A stretch of DNA of 64,000 bases, taken from Balanoglossus misakiensis. Lineage: Eukaryota; Hemichordata. Position 1 is the stretch's first letter, and each line of letters begins with the position of its first letter. Shown here piece after piece: positions 11,601 to 25,593 of the stretch. Below the pieces are notes generated by a model. The model did not search any database. It had not been told where the DNA came from and was given only the letters and a program-made list of their open reading frames with translations. The stretch spans positions 12,400,001-12,464,000 of the forward strand of contig CM082584.2 in NCBI GenBank assembly GCA_040954595.2. The letters are read 5' to 3'. Made by a program: the position numbers and the translations under genes.

Positions 11601-14494
11601 CACTAGAATCAGCATTTGATGTTTACATGGTAGAAGATGAATTGAAAGAAGTGTAAGTCACTGTAAATTCATTTGATGAGTAGTGAGTTAGCTTTGCTTC
11701 CCCAGTAACTAATGACTAACTTGCATAAACAAAGTGCAAGCCTCTAAGATAATTGTAATTAACCAACATCTAACTCACCTTAGTTTAGAACGTGTTTGAT
11801 TCGATCATGTCATCTTTTAAATTTGAGCATTGCAATCCGATTAACAAGTCTAACTTCTGGCTGTTCGACTGAAGGTTTCCTGTTTAGCCTAGGATGTTAA
11901 ATCTTGAAATTGGATACATGTACTACAGAATGCTAGCAGACACAGACAGATGGGCAGTTTGGTTTGTAACTGTATGGCCAGGCATCCTTTAAGTCAATCA
12001 AAGAATGCTCTATACTACCTACATGTAACATCACAGACAAGGTCATCGCCGAATGGCCTTGACTGTCATCTTGCATCCTGTCATCAAAGGGACCAATTCC
12101 ATGATTATGTTTCAAAAACATGCGACTGACATTGACCATGTTGACAAGCTTGGCGTCTGGAAATCTCATCATCCTGAATGCAGTCAATGATTGTGATTTC
12201 AACATTGTAGGTTGAGAAATCCCAAGCCTGAATGGGAAAGATTCCAAACCTCACAAATTTATGCTCTAGACGTGTGTGCCAAACATAAGTATAGGCAGAA
12301 GTAACGATAATCTTTGCTTCCCATAGTTGACAGATTTATCTCTTATTTAAAAGTTAACATGTAATTGTAACTGCTTCTCCCTATATATCATCCCAGCACG
12401 TTACTAACAATTGCATGTTGTTGTCTTTTTTGCTTCATCCTTACCACAGCTATGCTGCACTGCAACTTGATAATAATGAAGACGGTAAGAGTCTTGGCTT
12501 TTAAACACAGTTGATTGAAGCAGAAATCTCTGTTTATATTCCCCAAACTACACGATAAACACATCACATTTGGAGATGACGTGGAAGTGAAAACATTTCA
12601 CATTCAGAAGAGACGCAGACAGATAAACATGCCAAAAGGAAACCTGTCTACTTCAGTGCAACCTCACACTCACTGATGTCTGCTAGTGTTTGTACAAGGC
12701 AAAGAAAGGGATAAATTTTATCTCAGTCATGACCATCTGTTGATTGCCCTCTGTCATAAAGTCACCCAATAGGTTAGCCAGATTTGGTTTTTGTGTAAGC
12801 AGATCAGAGTTTAATAGGGTCTGTGAGAACCGGTTGATCTTTAGCAGTTGAAGGAATATGGCCACCTCTAGCAAAGGGGAGAATTTAACAAATGATGTTG
12901 AAGATTTATTCTGTAGCGATTAATGCCAGTAAGTCTGATGTGATTCTTTATAGTTGTACATCTTTGACATCCACAGAACTAATCAGTCAAGAAGAACTGA
13001 GCTCAATCAGCACGCATGACTTGGCGAAATTTCTCTGGGACTGGGTGCAGAAGAACCCAGAGCTGAGATCCCGATACAGTGAGCAAGCATGGATCGCTCC
13101 AGACAAAGTTGAGGATGATATTGTTAATCAGTTTCAGCAAAGGTGAGGCAGATCTGATATTTTCAACGTTTGCAATGATCTGAAACTGTCTATTGCGCCT
13201 AGCACACTAACTCACTACTTGTCTGCTTTCCATAATTATACACAGAATGTCAGACCTGCTAGAGTTGCCTCAACCACTGATCAATAAATTCAACACTTTT
13301 CAAGTGGTAAGGTACGGCATCAAGGGTCACTACAATGCGCACACAGACTCCGGGTCCAATCCCAGAATGCCCTGCTGCCATCTCACTGAATCGGATATGT
13401 GTCAGAGTTGCAGGTAAGTGTTACCTCTCTCGACTGGGCTGTTCTCCAGAGGACTGCATGTGGTTCTTGCTGGCCATTCATCTATTAATGGGAAATGGTG
13501 GGGGATAGTTTTGTGGCATTTCTGCTTTTAACTCTTTCACCACCATGATTCAGTACAGACCTAATGGTAAGGTTGGATCTCTAAAGAGGGAACTGGGGTG
13601 AAACTGAGTGTCAACAATTTTATCTAGATTGATTGCAGTCTGGGAACATCATTGGTGTTGCTCCTTCTTCTTGACCTCGTAATCTTTTCTGAAGTAGAAA
13701 TGCAATACTGTCGTAAAAGTTCATTTTTATCCCCCATGAGTCAGATGCAGAGGTATTGATGTCAGAAGTAACTCTTCTCATGTGGTTCAAGTTACATTCA
13801 TTCCTGATGCATCGCAGAACATTGCAATTTTACTGTTAAATTTTTAACAACTTCTGATCTGCGTTTAACAGAGGCACACTTAAGGTCACATGTGCCTCGA
13901 AAATCAAAGTCTTAAACTTTTTCTCATATTTTGCTCATGGCAACCTTAGATCTCTTAAAAGCCTCAATAACGAAATAAAAATGCTCAGTTATAATTTCGG
14001 GATAAAATTTCATGAGCACTTAAATCTGATATGCAATATGCTTTCCCTTTTTGTACAGATATCTGACAGTGATGGTTTATCTGAATGATGTTGAAGAAGG
14101 CGGAGAGACTGCATTTCCAGTTGCTAACAACGATACGTTTAATATTCATGTGAGTAGAGCAGTTTGAATGTTTAAACATTTAGAAAAATCATGCCTTTGA
14201 AACAAGCTGTGTCGTAATAGCAAAATTTATATTTCTCTGTCGTTACAGGCTCTTCATAAAGGCACTTCACTCAACTTGAACAGACACTGCAAAGACGCTA
14301 ATCTGTTGGTGAAGCCTCAGAAAGGAAAAGCTGTGATCTGGTACAACCACTTTATTGATGAAGAAACAGGCTGGCTTGGGCCGCTTGACAACTTCACGTG
14401 GCACGGCGGATGTCCTGTTGCCAGGGGCAACAAATGGATTGCCAACCGCTGGATCAATGTCAGCAGAAATAAGGGAATCGACATGGTCTATTAG
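8628..14494 (+). CDS. P4HTM: Transmembrane prolyl 4-hydroxylase-like 2-oxoglutarate dioxygenase
   Basis: A 2-oxoglutarate/Fe(II) prolyl hydroxylase of the ER, implicated in hypoxia signalling in vertebrates. Nine exons: 8628-8828, 9489-9570, 10821-10975, 11591-11652, 12450-12484, 12977-13142, 13246-13413, 14059-14149, 14249-14494. Phases agree and the sum gives 401 aa. Residues about 4-20 form an N-terminal hydrophobic segment. Two EF-hand loops are visible: DLDGDRHLDYNE at 135-146, a textbook Ca2+ ligand pattern, and D174-E185, which spans the exon 5/6 junction. The EF-hand pair in front of the hydroxylase domain is what marks P4HTM among prolyl hydroxylases. Catalytic Fe ligands are H266 and D268 (HYNAHTDS) and the distal H372 (TWHGGCPV). 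K382 in GNKW is the expected 2-oxoglutarate anchor. The ATG at 8628 is the first in-frame ATG and puts the hydrophobic segment at the N-terminus. The protein is about 100 residues shorter than human P4HTM (about 502 aa), mostly at the N-terminus. Confidence 0.92.
13527..13615. repeat. MITE-like short inverted-repeat element (copy 1)
   Basis: The left end is TTTTAACTCTTTCACCACCA and the right end CTGGGGTGAAAC is its approximate inverted complement. It lies in a P4HTM intron. It resembles the better copies at 24437, 59572 and 61334. Confidence 0.35.
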
Positions 14495-15058
14495 ATAGAG
14501 TGTCACTCCGAGTGTGTAGAATACAACTTTATTTGTGCAAATCTGTGATTGGAAAATCACCTTTGCCTAGCGCCTATATACACAACCGCATCTGCAGATA
14601 ATTCAGATACATTAATGTGTAGTAAATAATGCCTTTTCTCATGCTCATAGTCATGTCATAGACAGCCTTGGTAATTTCTCACCATAGAATACAAGTGCAA
14701 GTATCCTTTAGTTTGGATGGGGTCATGTTTTGTTTGGCAGTCAAATCCAAGATGGTCAACTGGCAGCCATTATATCACTTAACGAGTACAACTCATGGCC
14801 ATTATGACTTTGTAGAAAAAACTAGCTATGCCATACACACACTGCCAAGCCAGACACTACTTTTCAGTGTCTTTTCCAGAGCACCTGGTTTGTACATTTT
14901 CAAATATCACCTTGTTAATTCTTTTAAAACCTTGAAAGTTGATTTTTTACAAAAAGTTGTATCTCAACTTTTTAATGTGCAATATTGATCAACTTGTAAT
15001 GAGTACAGCAGTAAATTTCAGTGTTTGACAGCCTGTCATACAATTATCTATACCTGCC

Positions 15059-15178
15059 AATAAATGATTTTCTCTTGAGCAGGCATGTTATGATCACTGG
15101 TGAAAGTACAGAGATTGTTCCTTTCAAGACGACATTTCATTCCATCCCGCATTTCCCTCTGTGTAAACTCAGAATAAA
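15059..15178 (+). terminator. P4HTM polyadenylation signals
   Basis: AATAAA occurs at 15059-15064 and 15173-15178, 565 and 679 bases after the P4HTM stop. Either could end the transcript. The following 800 bases to about 15.95 kb are AT-rich with no gene. Confidence 0.5.
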
Positions 15179-15939
15179 ATATTTTAGAAAATAAACATGG
15201 TTCCGTGTGTTCACTCTGTATTAATTACTGTCTACTTCTAGACAGAGGTCTGAACTTGAATTTCTGACCAGACTGACATCGATGTTATCAGAGTTCAAAC
15301 ATCACAGTCCCTGTATTTTAGTTCACTCTTGGTATGTTCTTGAAACTTCTAGAAAACTGTTGATAGTGAACTCATGGTGGCGCAATTTACCAAACGTGGT
15401 ATTTGCGCCATTGTCGGTATATTGTCCGAATTAAGTTTTTGTGTACTCTTCTCGCATCAAAAAGTATTGAAACTACTGCAATGCTTGTTCCGCATGTTGT
15501 TGTGGTCTCAGGGAAGTTCGATGAAATGATAAAAAGTAATGCAATGCCACCATGCTTCCAGTGAATTTGTGATCCAGCCGTTCAAAAAGTTTCTACCATG
15601 GAGAAATAAAATGCAACGAAAGTGCAGATTCAGCATTTTACAGCTTATAAACCCTCTGTCTGGAAAAGGAAGATGGAAACACCCTATTTTCTATTTATTT
15701 ATTGTGTCAAAATCCATTGATATGAAATCAGGAAAATGACAATCATATTCTTACTTTTGATAGTGAGTAGCCACCATGATTGATTTGTTTAAAACTTTTT
15801 TTATTGATATAAAGCCCTTTAATTTTGGCGTTTAATCTTATTTTCTGCATTGTTTTAAAGCAATAAATAACTCAACAATCCCTTGACCGCCCCACGCGTG
15901 TTGCGCTGTCAATTTCTTAATTATTTCACGTCATCGTTG

Positions 15940-16095
15940 AGTTGAGCGTCTTTTGAGAAACCGGAAGTTCAAGTTATACGTCAGTTCGTTATTACTGTCC
16001 TCCACCTAATTTGCGAGGCGAAAGTGGTTTCGCTGACGTTTCTTTTCCTTTCCCCTAGAGTCCGTCCACACCTGCATTTTCAGCCTTCTGCCGAG
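15940..16095 (+). promoter_or_regulatory. Probable promoter and noncoding first exon of gene A
   Basis: A more GC-rich stretch ends in a good donor (CCGAG|gtaag, exon end 16095). The first coding exon of gene A begins after a clear acceptor (TTCTCAG ending at 16916), only 11 bases before its ATG. A spliced 5' leader starting here is therefore likely. The transcription start is inferred, not seen. Confidence 0.4.
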
Positions 16096-16560
16096 GTAAG
16101 ATAGAGCGAAATAATAGTCGTATTCGTGTTTTGACATACTATAATGCGCCAAATCCTCGCTAGCCGCTAATGTCTCGTTTCACCCATGATCCATATCTGT
16201 TGATATGGTAACGGATGACGCCGCCATGAGTATGAATAACCTGTACGCTGCTTTCTCGTTTTTCCTGGTAAAATGTTGAAATATTATTATGCGATCTCGA
16301 TTTTTAAAAGTTGGACATGCACTAAGGCTTCTTTGAGTAGTAAATTGCAAAGTGTATGATCATTTTCAGCGTGGTGCCGTGGGTACGGCGCGGGGCACAG
16401 GTGCGGGGATGGGCATGATGGGGGCGGGTAATGGGCGCTATCGTATCGCTACCTCCTTGCGGCCGTTTATTCTCCCTCTCCAGCAAGCATAATATATTTG
16501 GAGATTCAGTTGAGAGGTCGTACATGTGCAAGTGATACATTTATTAGTGTGACCCTTTCA

Positions 16561-16612
16561 TTACTCACTGAGTGACTGACTGACTTACTCACTCACTCAC
16601 TCACTTACTCAC
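16561..16612. repeat. ACTC/CTGA tetranucleotide repeat
   Basis: Tandem ACTC units with CTGA interruptions, in the leader intron of gene A. Confidence 0.75.
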
Positions 16613-16927
16613 CAACAGGTGTACACTTTACCCTAATTCTCTCTGCAATGTAAAGGGTTAATTTTTAGGTATAAACAACATTAGATTTAAACCAAACCAT
16701 GGTGGCAAGTAGACTTTATGAATATTTTTGTTGGTTAAACAAAGTTTGGTATCAATGATTAACATTGTGTGTGAACAATGTCATAACTTTACTGTCAGGT
16801 TTGGAACATGCATGTAGTAGTACCTCAACAAACACTTATAAAGCAACGATTTATTGTATTCATGTCATGTTGCTGTTTGAATTTTTAACATTGGCAAATT
16901 CTCTGTGCGTTCTCAGGTTGGTACACC

Positions 16928-19900
16928 ATGGGTTGTGGTTCGTCTCACAACTACAGCTACGGTGTGTCCCAGAGCTGGGAAGAAGTCCACAAGACATGCA
17001 CTGTGAAGAAAAGATCTGCCAAGGACATCCCAGTTGTCACAAGGTCCGGATGGAAGACCATCCGGATATTTGTCTCTTCAACATTCCGTGATTTCCATGC
17101 AGAGAGAGAGAGTCTTATCAAGCAGGTTAGCTGAAAACCCACAATGTATTCAGCTGAAAATTGTGCTCAGTTATATTGCTGTCTTTGATAGAATTATACT
17201 TCACATTTATAGATTTTCTTATACATACCTTAATAGGGTTTGACTGGCTTATAATAATAGTTTGATAAGTAATATTGTCATGAAAATGAAATGCTTAATG
17301 TCTCATAGCCAAGATTTTTACTTTGAGGTTTCTGTTGTTTTTATTCTTGCAGGTGTTTCCTGATCTGAGAACTTGGTGTGAAAAGAGAAGGCTTCATTTG
17401 GTAGATTGTGATCTCAGATGGGTAAGTTGGCATGTTGCTTGACCATTGATGATGTACCTGGCAACAGAAAGCAAATATGACGGTGTCAACGTTTACCTCC
17501 ATTCTGAGAAGATGACTTGCATAAGAGGCATGAAAGCTGATGTAATTTGTATGTTTGGTGTTAGGACTATGATGCAAGCTGGCTTTTGCTATTCAGCAAA
17601 ACAAAACGAAACACTTTACTGTGGTATGCCATTTCCCCTCTGTGGTCAGTGTTGACACATTGTTGTCTATAGCTACATAAAGAGATCAATAGAAGTATAT
17701 TTCTTCAGGCCATCGAACCCACTTTCGCTTTCTGTTCCTTTTGAATTTAAAGCAGGCTCTTTTTTCAAGAGCTGGTGTTCCACGCCTACATGTAGCCATG
17801 GTTATTTCCACTGGTTCTGAAATTATCTTTCCACGATTTTTTTTCTAGGGTGTCCCCAAAGACACCACAACAGAAGAAACGCTGAGGATATGTCTGGGAG
17901 AGATCGACAGATGCTATTCAGATAATATCATGCCGTTCTTCCTCAATCTTACAAGGTAATTCAGATCATCATCAGTCCCACATCATATTTCAATGCAAAA
18001 GATGCCCGTCATGCAAGTCTTGTAAATGCCTGATATGAAGCATTTGGTAGCATGAAAAAATGCTTGTTTTTAACCATTGTTCTCAACAAAAGCCAGTCAC
18101 TTGAACACCAACCCTTTCATGGCAACTGCCTTTGTGGTGTATTTTCGTAACTGTCTTTACATTCACACAGGTCTTACATAACCACTAGTACTCCAGTCTC
18201 TGTGAAGAAATCAATACACACAATGTAAACACCTTTCTGATTCAGTCATTGTCCAATGGTTGTCAGTATAAGTTGCATAACATTGGTCAATGGAAGTGAA
18301 ACACAAAATCAATAATTACATTCATTATGGGGAAATGTGTCCACTTGCGTGTGTGTCGCAATGGAGTTTATATTGGTGACAATTTAATAGCTCTGGCCAA
18401 TTTTTTCTCCCTGATCAATCGAAAAATTTCTCAGTTTGTCAAAAGGTACATTTTCTTATGTATGTGTCCTGTTAAGGCTGATCAAATTCACTGGTGAACA
18501 CTATAAAAACGTGATTACAATGCTGACATTTGCCAGGTACGACTGGCCGTATCAAAGATCTGTGACGACACATGGTCATTCAAGTGTGAATTCAGGTTAT
18601 CACTTTGACAGTGACAGTACACCTCAAGTAGTTCAGCTTTTACAATGACCCTTTTTGTTCGGTGATATACCATTGAACCTGTTCCCGTCTATTATACACT
18701 TTCTGAAAAGAAAGAAAGAAAGGTATATTATCTAGCCAAGCAACTTCCACATAAAGTAAACCCGTTGCATTCCGTGGCTCCTTTTGCCCCTTCCTTTCTT
18801 CTGGTACATTGGCTATAGAACAAACTCTTGTAAACAGTACGTTGCGTAGCAACAGTCTGAGGTCACGCCACACAGAAGGTGCAGTACTTGATTCAACACA
18901 GTGTAATGTAGCGCATTGTTCTGTTCTGACAGCTTTTCAGAAGCATATTCAATGAGAATGAGGTCACTGCTCTCTCTCAGTGATACGCTTTATTTGATCT
19001 TAACCAATAATTCTCCATCAATAATTAAATGTCATTTTATTCAGTCGAAATCTACAAGATTTAATACTTGTTGTTTTATTCTGAAATTTTTGCCATGTAT
19101 ATCTATTTCATCTTACTGCTACACTGACCTAATAAAAATTTCTTGACACTCCACAGTGAAAGATGTGGCTGGATTCCGTCCACTGCAGAGGTGCCACCAT
19201 CTCTGGCGAAAGAGTACAAATGGATCCATGGCTTGTCCGTCACAGAAATGGAAATCATGCATGGAGCCTACCGTATTGACAATCCGAACTGTGAGTTTAT
19301 GACATGCATTTGCAGATTTCTTTGCTCTCATTTCACAGTTTCTTGGCTTTTATTGAAAGATTTTCCTCAAATCTGTGATTATGTGTTATACATCTACATT
19401 ATTCAGCACAAACAACAAATAATTGTGATAATGCTTTCGTGTCCTTTTTTTCTCAGCCCTGTTCCTAGTGAGAAAAGCAGATTTTCTCAAAACAGTGCCT
19501 GAAGATCATCAAAAGGATTTTGTGGATCCCAACCCTGTGGCTGCTGAGAAGATGAAAATTCTGAAAGATATGTTGAAAAACAGACTTGTGAGTGACATCA
19601 TCTCAAACCCTTACAATTCACAATAATAATTTAATCATAGTCATTTAGCATGTATTGGCATTTGTTTGATCCCATTGTGTTGATTCGTCTTTCCACCAAG
19701 AATGATGATGATTAATGTTTGTGGAAGTCCTGAATGGTTTTAGATGTATAAACCGTGAGACCAGCTACACAAGCATGTTACTTTCTTGAGAGAATGTCAG
19801 CTTTTACTTAGGTATCGTTGCATAGTATTTTAAGACCAGATTGGCATTCTTTAACATTATTTTTGCTGTTATTTCGTTGCAGGGTTCACGGGTCAAATGG

Positions 19901-22900
19901 TATAATTGTGAATTTGATGGAGTAAAAGATGATGGTATGGTCCGGCTCAAAGGATTAGATGGTGCATTTTCTAAATGTGTAAGTTTTGAAAGTGGACAGT
20001 CACCAGACAGCAAATAGCTTTAAACAGGATGAAGATTTCATTTACTGGTTGTAATTTCATCCAACACTATGGTTAACTCTTTTTTGCTTGATCTAAATGA
20101 CCGTGCCTGATAATGGAATCAACTGTGTTACAACATGATAACATTGTCACTTCAGGTGCTGGAGTTTTACAAGAAAAGAATCAGCGAGCAATATCCACTG
20201 GACGATAGGGAGATGGACCCCTATCTACAAGCCAAGGAAGCTCATGAGGTAAGTTGTCATGGCAACCATCTGGTTCGGTTGACATGGAAACCAAAGTGGT
20301 CATCACAACACAAATGTGTGGACAATGGTTGACTTGCACCTACTGGCAATATGTACAGTGTACGTCAAACATGATCGAATGAATAAAATTGAAACTTCAC
20401 TTGTCCGTACAGAATGGTTTCTTTACCTGCAATGTAGCCAAACTGTAACTGTCTCTTTGCCTTTCAGGCATTCATGAAAAGTCGCTCCACCTTGGTTCTC
20501 GGGAGAGATGACGTCTTACAGAAGATTCAGGACTACGTTGTGGGTGTGGCCGAAGATAAGGGCTTCATATTGCTGGGAGGACCGGGCGTCGGCAAATCTT
20601 CTATCATGGCAAAAACTGCTGAAGTTGCTTTTATGAAATCTACTCAAATGGAAATCCCGGGGTGAGTATTAAAACCAGGTGTAGTGCTCTCAACCCCGAG
20701 TTTTTGATTGGCCCTTCACATTACATGTTCTCATTGAATATGCTCAGTCACTGTCACAGTGGTAAATCTTTTTTTAATTGGCTTGCATCTTACATGTAAA
20801 CGCAATTGGAATGGTTGGTTTGTTTCTTTGTTTTTTCAGAGGTGGAGACAAGGGTTGGTCTGTGTTCTATCACTTTGTTGGCGCTATACCAGGAGCCACT
20901 GACCTAGAAATATGTCTGAAGCGACTTCTGAAAGAGATCGGAGCTGTCACGGTGAGTTGGGATCAATAAATCCATCCATGCTCTGTTGTGATCACATGAC
21001 CATGATGTGTCTCTCTTGATAAGCACAAAGAAATAAAACATTTTTGCTCACATTTCATTTATAAAAGTGATATTGTTCTCAGAGTATAATGAAAATCGTG
21101 TACTGTTTCGTTTATTGTTGTTGTTTTGTTTTGTTTGTCTTTGCAGGATAACACCATGCCAACAGATTTGGAGTCAACATGTCAGTTGGTAGGCAGTGCA
21201 TTAACCAATGCCAACACCAAACCAACCATCATTGTCATAGATGCTGTCAATCAAGTAAGTCACGTGATTATCATGTGATTATGCAGAAAGTTTCCAGCTG
21301 CATTGAACTCCTCTTCTTTTATTCAATTTCTTTCTATGCCATTAATTATTTTGCTTGTGTATGTCTCAGTTTGATGACGATCATCAATCTAAAGCTGTCA
21401 GTTGGTTGCCTAAGAAACTAGCGCCACAAATCCGTGTCATCCTGTCGATGATAGATGACTCTGCTCCTCACAAACTTCTCAAGGCCCGGACGACTCAGCA
21501 TACAGAAGTACCTGTCACACCACTGGACATGGCCTCCAGAAAAGTAAGACAGATTCTTTAATCAGTAACTTGAGGGTGGTCTTTAACCCTTTCACCCCCC
21601 CCCCCCCAGTTCCCCCCCGTCAGTAATATACAAAATGTACACTGTTCATATTTGTAATGAGTTGTGTCCTATATCAGTGTTAATACTCTACTATGCGTTG
21701 CCTTGACAGGAAATAGTGGGAGGCATGCTGGGTAAATACAACAAACGATTGGACTCTGAACAGATGAATAATTTGCTCAGCAAAGAATCTTCCCAGAATC
21801 CTCTGTGGTTGGCAGTGGCCTGTGAAGAACTCAGGGTGTTTGGTGTGTTCCACCAAATCAATGAGAAAATTGATATGCTGGCCGACGGTCTGTTAGAGTA
21901 AGTCATTATTTCATATGCAGTAGTTGCTGTCGCTGGCAATGATGTCAAACGTAGTATGCTCATACAAAATGTTTCTATTGGTATTTTTGGAGTGACCTCA
22001 CGTGGATACGGAGATCCACAACCATACCATTCACAGTGAATTGTCTTTGAGTGAAAGTGCTTACTGACTCTACTCTTTGTCCCAACGCAGGTTATTGGCA
22101 CAAGTGTTGGCACGATTTGAGGAAGAAAATGGCGGGCAGCTCCTTGTGGCCACACTGAGTTTGTTGGAATGCTCAGCAACAGGTCTTCTTGAAACAGAAC
22201 TTCTCCTCATATTAGGCGATGAAGACACTTTGATGCCACCTGACCACAATGACCAGGAGAAAGGTCAGTCTTAGAAATGAACTCTGGGGGCCCATTTGGA
22301 TCTGACTGCGGTATTAAATTTAATTTTGTAGAGCTGTGTGTTCATTATGCTTGCAAATCCCATGACCTGGATGTGTTGTTTATTCTCAGGAGCGAGTGCA
22401 AAAGAAGACAAGAAAAACGGCAAATTTGACAAACTGCTTGCTCCATTCAAATGGGCGGCCGTGTACCGAGCACTGAAACCGTTTCTCAGACCGTTCGGTG
22501 ACAGTGGAGAGGGAAGACTGGACTTCTATCACAGATCACTCAGCAAAGCCGTCCGTCACAAGTAAGTAGCGTAAACCCTATCACATACTGACTTTGTTCA
22601 GTAGACACTTATATACACATTATACCTTTTTCAATTGCTATGACCCTGAAGCCTTATTCCAATTAAAATTGTCCTTTCCACTTTTAGGTATTTTTTGAAC
22701 GATGATGACAATGAGACTGACGATGACAGTAAAGATGTCTATTTCTGGTGGCACAAGAAATTGGCTGATTTCTTCGAGCAAGTGGAATATCTGGACAGGA
22801 AACTGGAGGTGTGTGTTTATTTGTTTGTTTGTTTTTTCGTTGTGTATATAAGTGAGTTAGCTGCTCTTCAGAATAGGATTGTAATGATGATCCTAGAAGA

Positions 22901-25593
22901 TATTTACTTGTTTGTGTATTGTTTTATTTGCAGGAATACCCACATCATCTGATCAAAATCAATGACACCAAGAGACTAAAGCTGTTTCTGACAGAGTGGA
23001 GAATCTTTGACCTTCTGTATGATGAGGAGTACAGTTCTAAACTTCTAGCATTCTGGAGAAAGGTACAGTATCTTTCATGAGGTGCAGTGCATGAACCATG
23101 CTGTGCACTGTTGTTTGTCAAGGATCCAAGATGCTGATTAAGTCATGTACAAACAAATGGGCCCAATCAACCAATATAAAGAATGTGTGTTGTTGTTTAT
23201 TTAATGGACTGGTTCTTTTGCTGTTCAAATCCTAGGCTGGTGGTTATGCAGAGATGGAAACGCAGTATATGAATTGTCTTCAAGAATTGGAAACAGACAC
23301 CCATGCTGACAGGGAGCTCTTGGCTTTAAGAAGTTCCCACATTGCAAGAGTTTTGTAAGTGTGCTCTTTTGAAAATGTTTTACCTTCACATGCCATCATA
23401 CCGAAGATAATTGCCACTTCAAAACTGAAGTTACAGTGTAGGGGTTTAGTGATGTACCTTCTTTCATTAAAATACTTTCAGTCATTTTGAAACAAAACAA
23501 AACCAAAAACTTTCAACCCCTGACAGTATTTGTGCTGAATTTGTAACATTACCATACCCAGCATGCAGGCCGGCCGACATGAGAAGACCCTGGAAGTCCT
23601 CAGGAAGGCGATGGATATTGAAGAGAATGAGCTTGGAGGAAGACCAGAAAGAATGGTGGAACTCTACGACATTTGTGCCAGGACGTACAGTGAGGTAAGA
23701 CAGTGTGATAAACTCAATCCTGGTTGTCAGCTCGATTTAGCCATCCAGTAAATGATATCAAGATGTTTGATTCTCTAACACACAGACTGCACCCTGTTAT
23801 TTGCACCAGAAGCGCTTGGTCACAAACGTAGGCCAATTTATCCAATTTGTAATAAGGCATTTGCTTTGAAACAAAAAAACACAACAGAATCAGTGACTTT
23901 TGCCTGTTTTATTTCAGATTCTGAAGCTGTACAGTTTCATAGAGCGTAGACAGATGAACGAACTGCGACCGGCTATCGAGTATGGCCAGAAATCTATCAG
24001 AATTCGGGAAACCTTGCCTCCAGAATTACACAAGGTATGCTACATGTATGTCCAGATAGATCCACATTATGTGGTGTCTGCCAAATTCACTTCTAGTCTT
24101 GTATCAAGTATTGCATGTCCAGGATTACATACTACATGAGAGCAAAACTCAAGTGCTGTCATCCTGAATGTCTTCCATGGAAAACCAGGCAGCAACTGAG
24201 AATGTAATCATGCTGTATTCTTTTTTATTTCCAGTATAAAATGGGGTTATCATTGATGATGTTAGCATTCAACCTGGAGTCGTGGTACGGTCTGGGAGGA
24301 GATTCCACTTTGTCCGGGGCCGAAGCAATCAAACAGGGCAAGAAGCACATCGAAGAGGCAATCAGCATCTTCAAAGAGGTGCAGTGTACTTCATGATACA
24401 AAATTTTGTGGAAGAAATTTTTACTGTGGGATACCTTTAACACTTTCACCCCTTTCCTTGTAAAGAGGTCCAAGTTCACTATAGAAAACAGCGGTAAAAG
24501 GGTTAATAAGCAACAATCAATGAAGTCGGATGGCATGTTTTACTGCCCGTTACTAACAGTGACTTGTGATGATCTTACAGCTTGGTGATGACGGCCATGT
24601 TGCTGAAGCCATTATGACAAAAGGTGTCTTGCATCAACGAGGAAGTATCGAACAGCTAAAGGTATGCCTGCCAGTTTCTGTTTGTTGACTTATTTCGATC
24701 CATTTTCGAACATTTCTATCTTCAAGATATCGTTCAGTAGCTCTGATCAAATTATATATATTTCACTGACACTTTCAGATTGTAAAGGAGCTTGCACCAT
24801 ACACCACATTAAATTGTACTTTGATTTCTATGATCAAAAACTATAGCTTCTGAAGACACAGACTTTTTATTTAGTCGGGTTGAATAATATCTCTATATTC
24901 TGAAGATTCATAGAATATTGACACACATAAAGGAGTGTAACATTTTGTTTTAATGGTAGGACTATGAGGATGCTATGGAGCTTTGTATTCAGACCTATGG
25001 AGAATATCATGTATTGGTGGGCAGGTTGCTGCTGAACACTGGTATATACTATGAAGACAGTGGTGACAATTACAGAGCCTACGATTTCTTTAAAAGATGG
25101 CGTCACACAACTGAAGAGGTCTGTTTAATCTTGTATGGTTGTTAGCTACTATTGACTAAGTAGTCCATAGCTATCTAATGTTTAATCAATGCATCAGATT
25201 TTTGCTACCCAAGAGAGTGGCAAAGATTTTAACTGACAGATTGAGGTGAAAAGACTAGATTGATTGTAGGAGGATTTGAACCAGAGTGCAATGCAAACAC
25301 AACTTTTTACTGTAAACACAACAGCGGAGAGTGAGCAACAATTTACCCATAATGCAATTCAAAATCATGAGATATGACCCCTTAGCATGAAGTAAAAAGT
25401 GGGACGAGTGGTTATGCCTAGTTTAAGAGAAATGAAGAGAGATTGTTGATCTATTATAAATCAAAGATAACATACCTATTTCCCGTTATTATGACAGGTG
25501 TATGGTCTCGAGCATCCGAAAACAAAACGTGCAATCGACACTTTGGAAGAACCAATGTACAAGAGGATTGCCAAGGAACTGGGTGATGCTTAG
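16928..25593 (+). CDS. NACHT/TPR STAND NTPase with DUF4062 (gene A)
   Basis: 23 coding exons: 16928-17125, 17353-17421, 17849-17955, 19157-19290, 19457-19587, 19883-19978, 20156-20248, 20468-20661, 20840-20951, 21147-21254, 21370-21543, 21710-21897, 22091-22263, 22390-22561, 22688-22808, 22934-23062, 23236-23354, 23562-23694, 23918-24034, 24235-24378, 24581-24661, 24960-25118, 25498-25593. Sum 3048 bases, 1015 aa, phases consistent. The N-terminus MGCGSS fits an N-myristoylation site plus a palmitoylatable Cys. DUF4062 starts near residue 42 (TIRIFVSSTFRDFHAER). NACHT-type P-loop GGPGVGKS is at 313-320 and Walker B IIVIDAVNQ has D410. A WWHKKLADFFE motif follows an acidic linker. The last 280 or so residues are helical with TPR-like spacing. 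The architecture matches proteins annotated as TPR repeat-containing DDB_G0287407-like, related to nephrocystin-3 and NWD1. It is probably a membrane-tethered signalling ATPase; substrate and pathway are unknown. Gene B is its tandem paralogue. Confidence 0.88.
21583..21620. repeat. Poly-C tract with MITE-like left end
   Basis: TTTAACCCTTTCACC runs into 13 consecutive C, then a second 7-C run. Only the left end of the inverted-repeat family seen elsewhere is recognisable. Lies between exons 11 and 12 of gene A. Confidence 0.4.
24437..24507. repeat. MITE-like short inverted-repeat element (copy 2)
   Basis: The left end TTAACACTTTCACCCC and right end GGTAAAAGGGTTAAT are near-perfect inverted complements over about 14 bases. 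71 bp in an intron of gene A. No coding capacity, so at most a non-autonomous element. Confidence 0.5.
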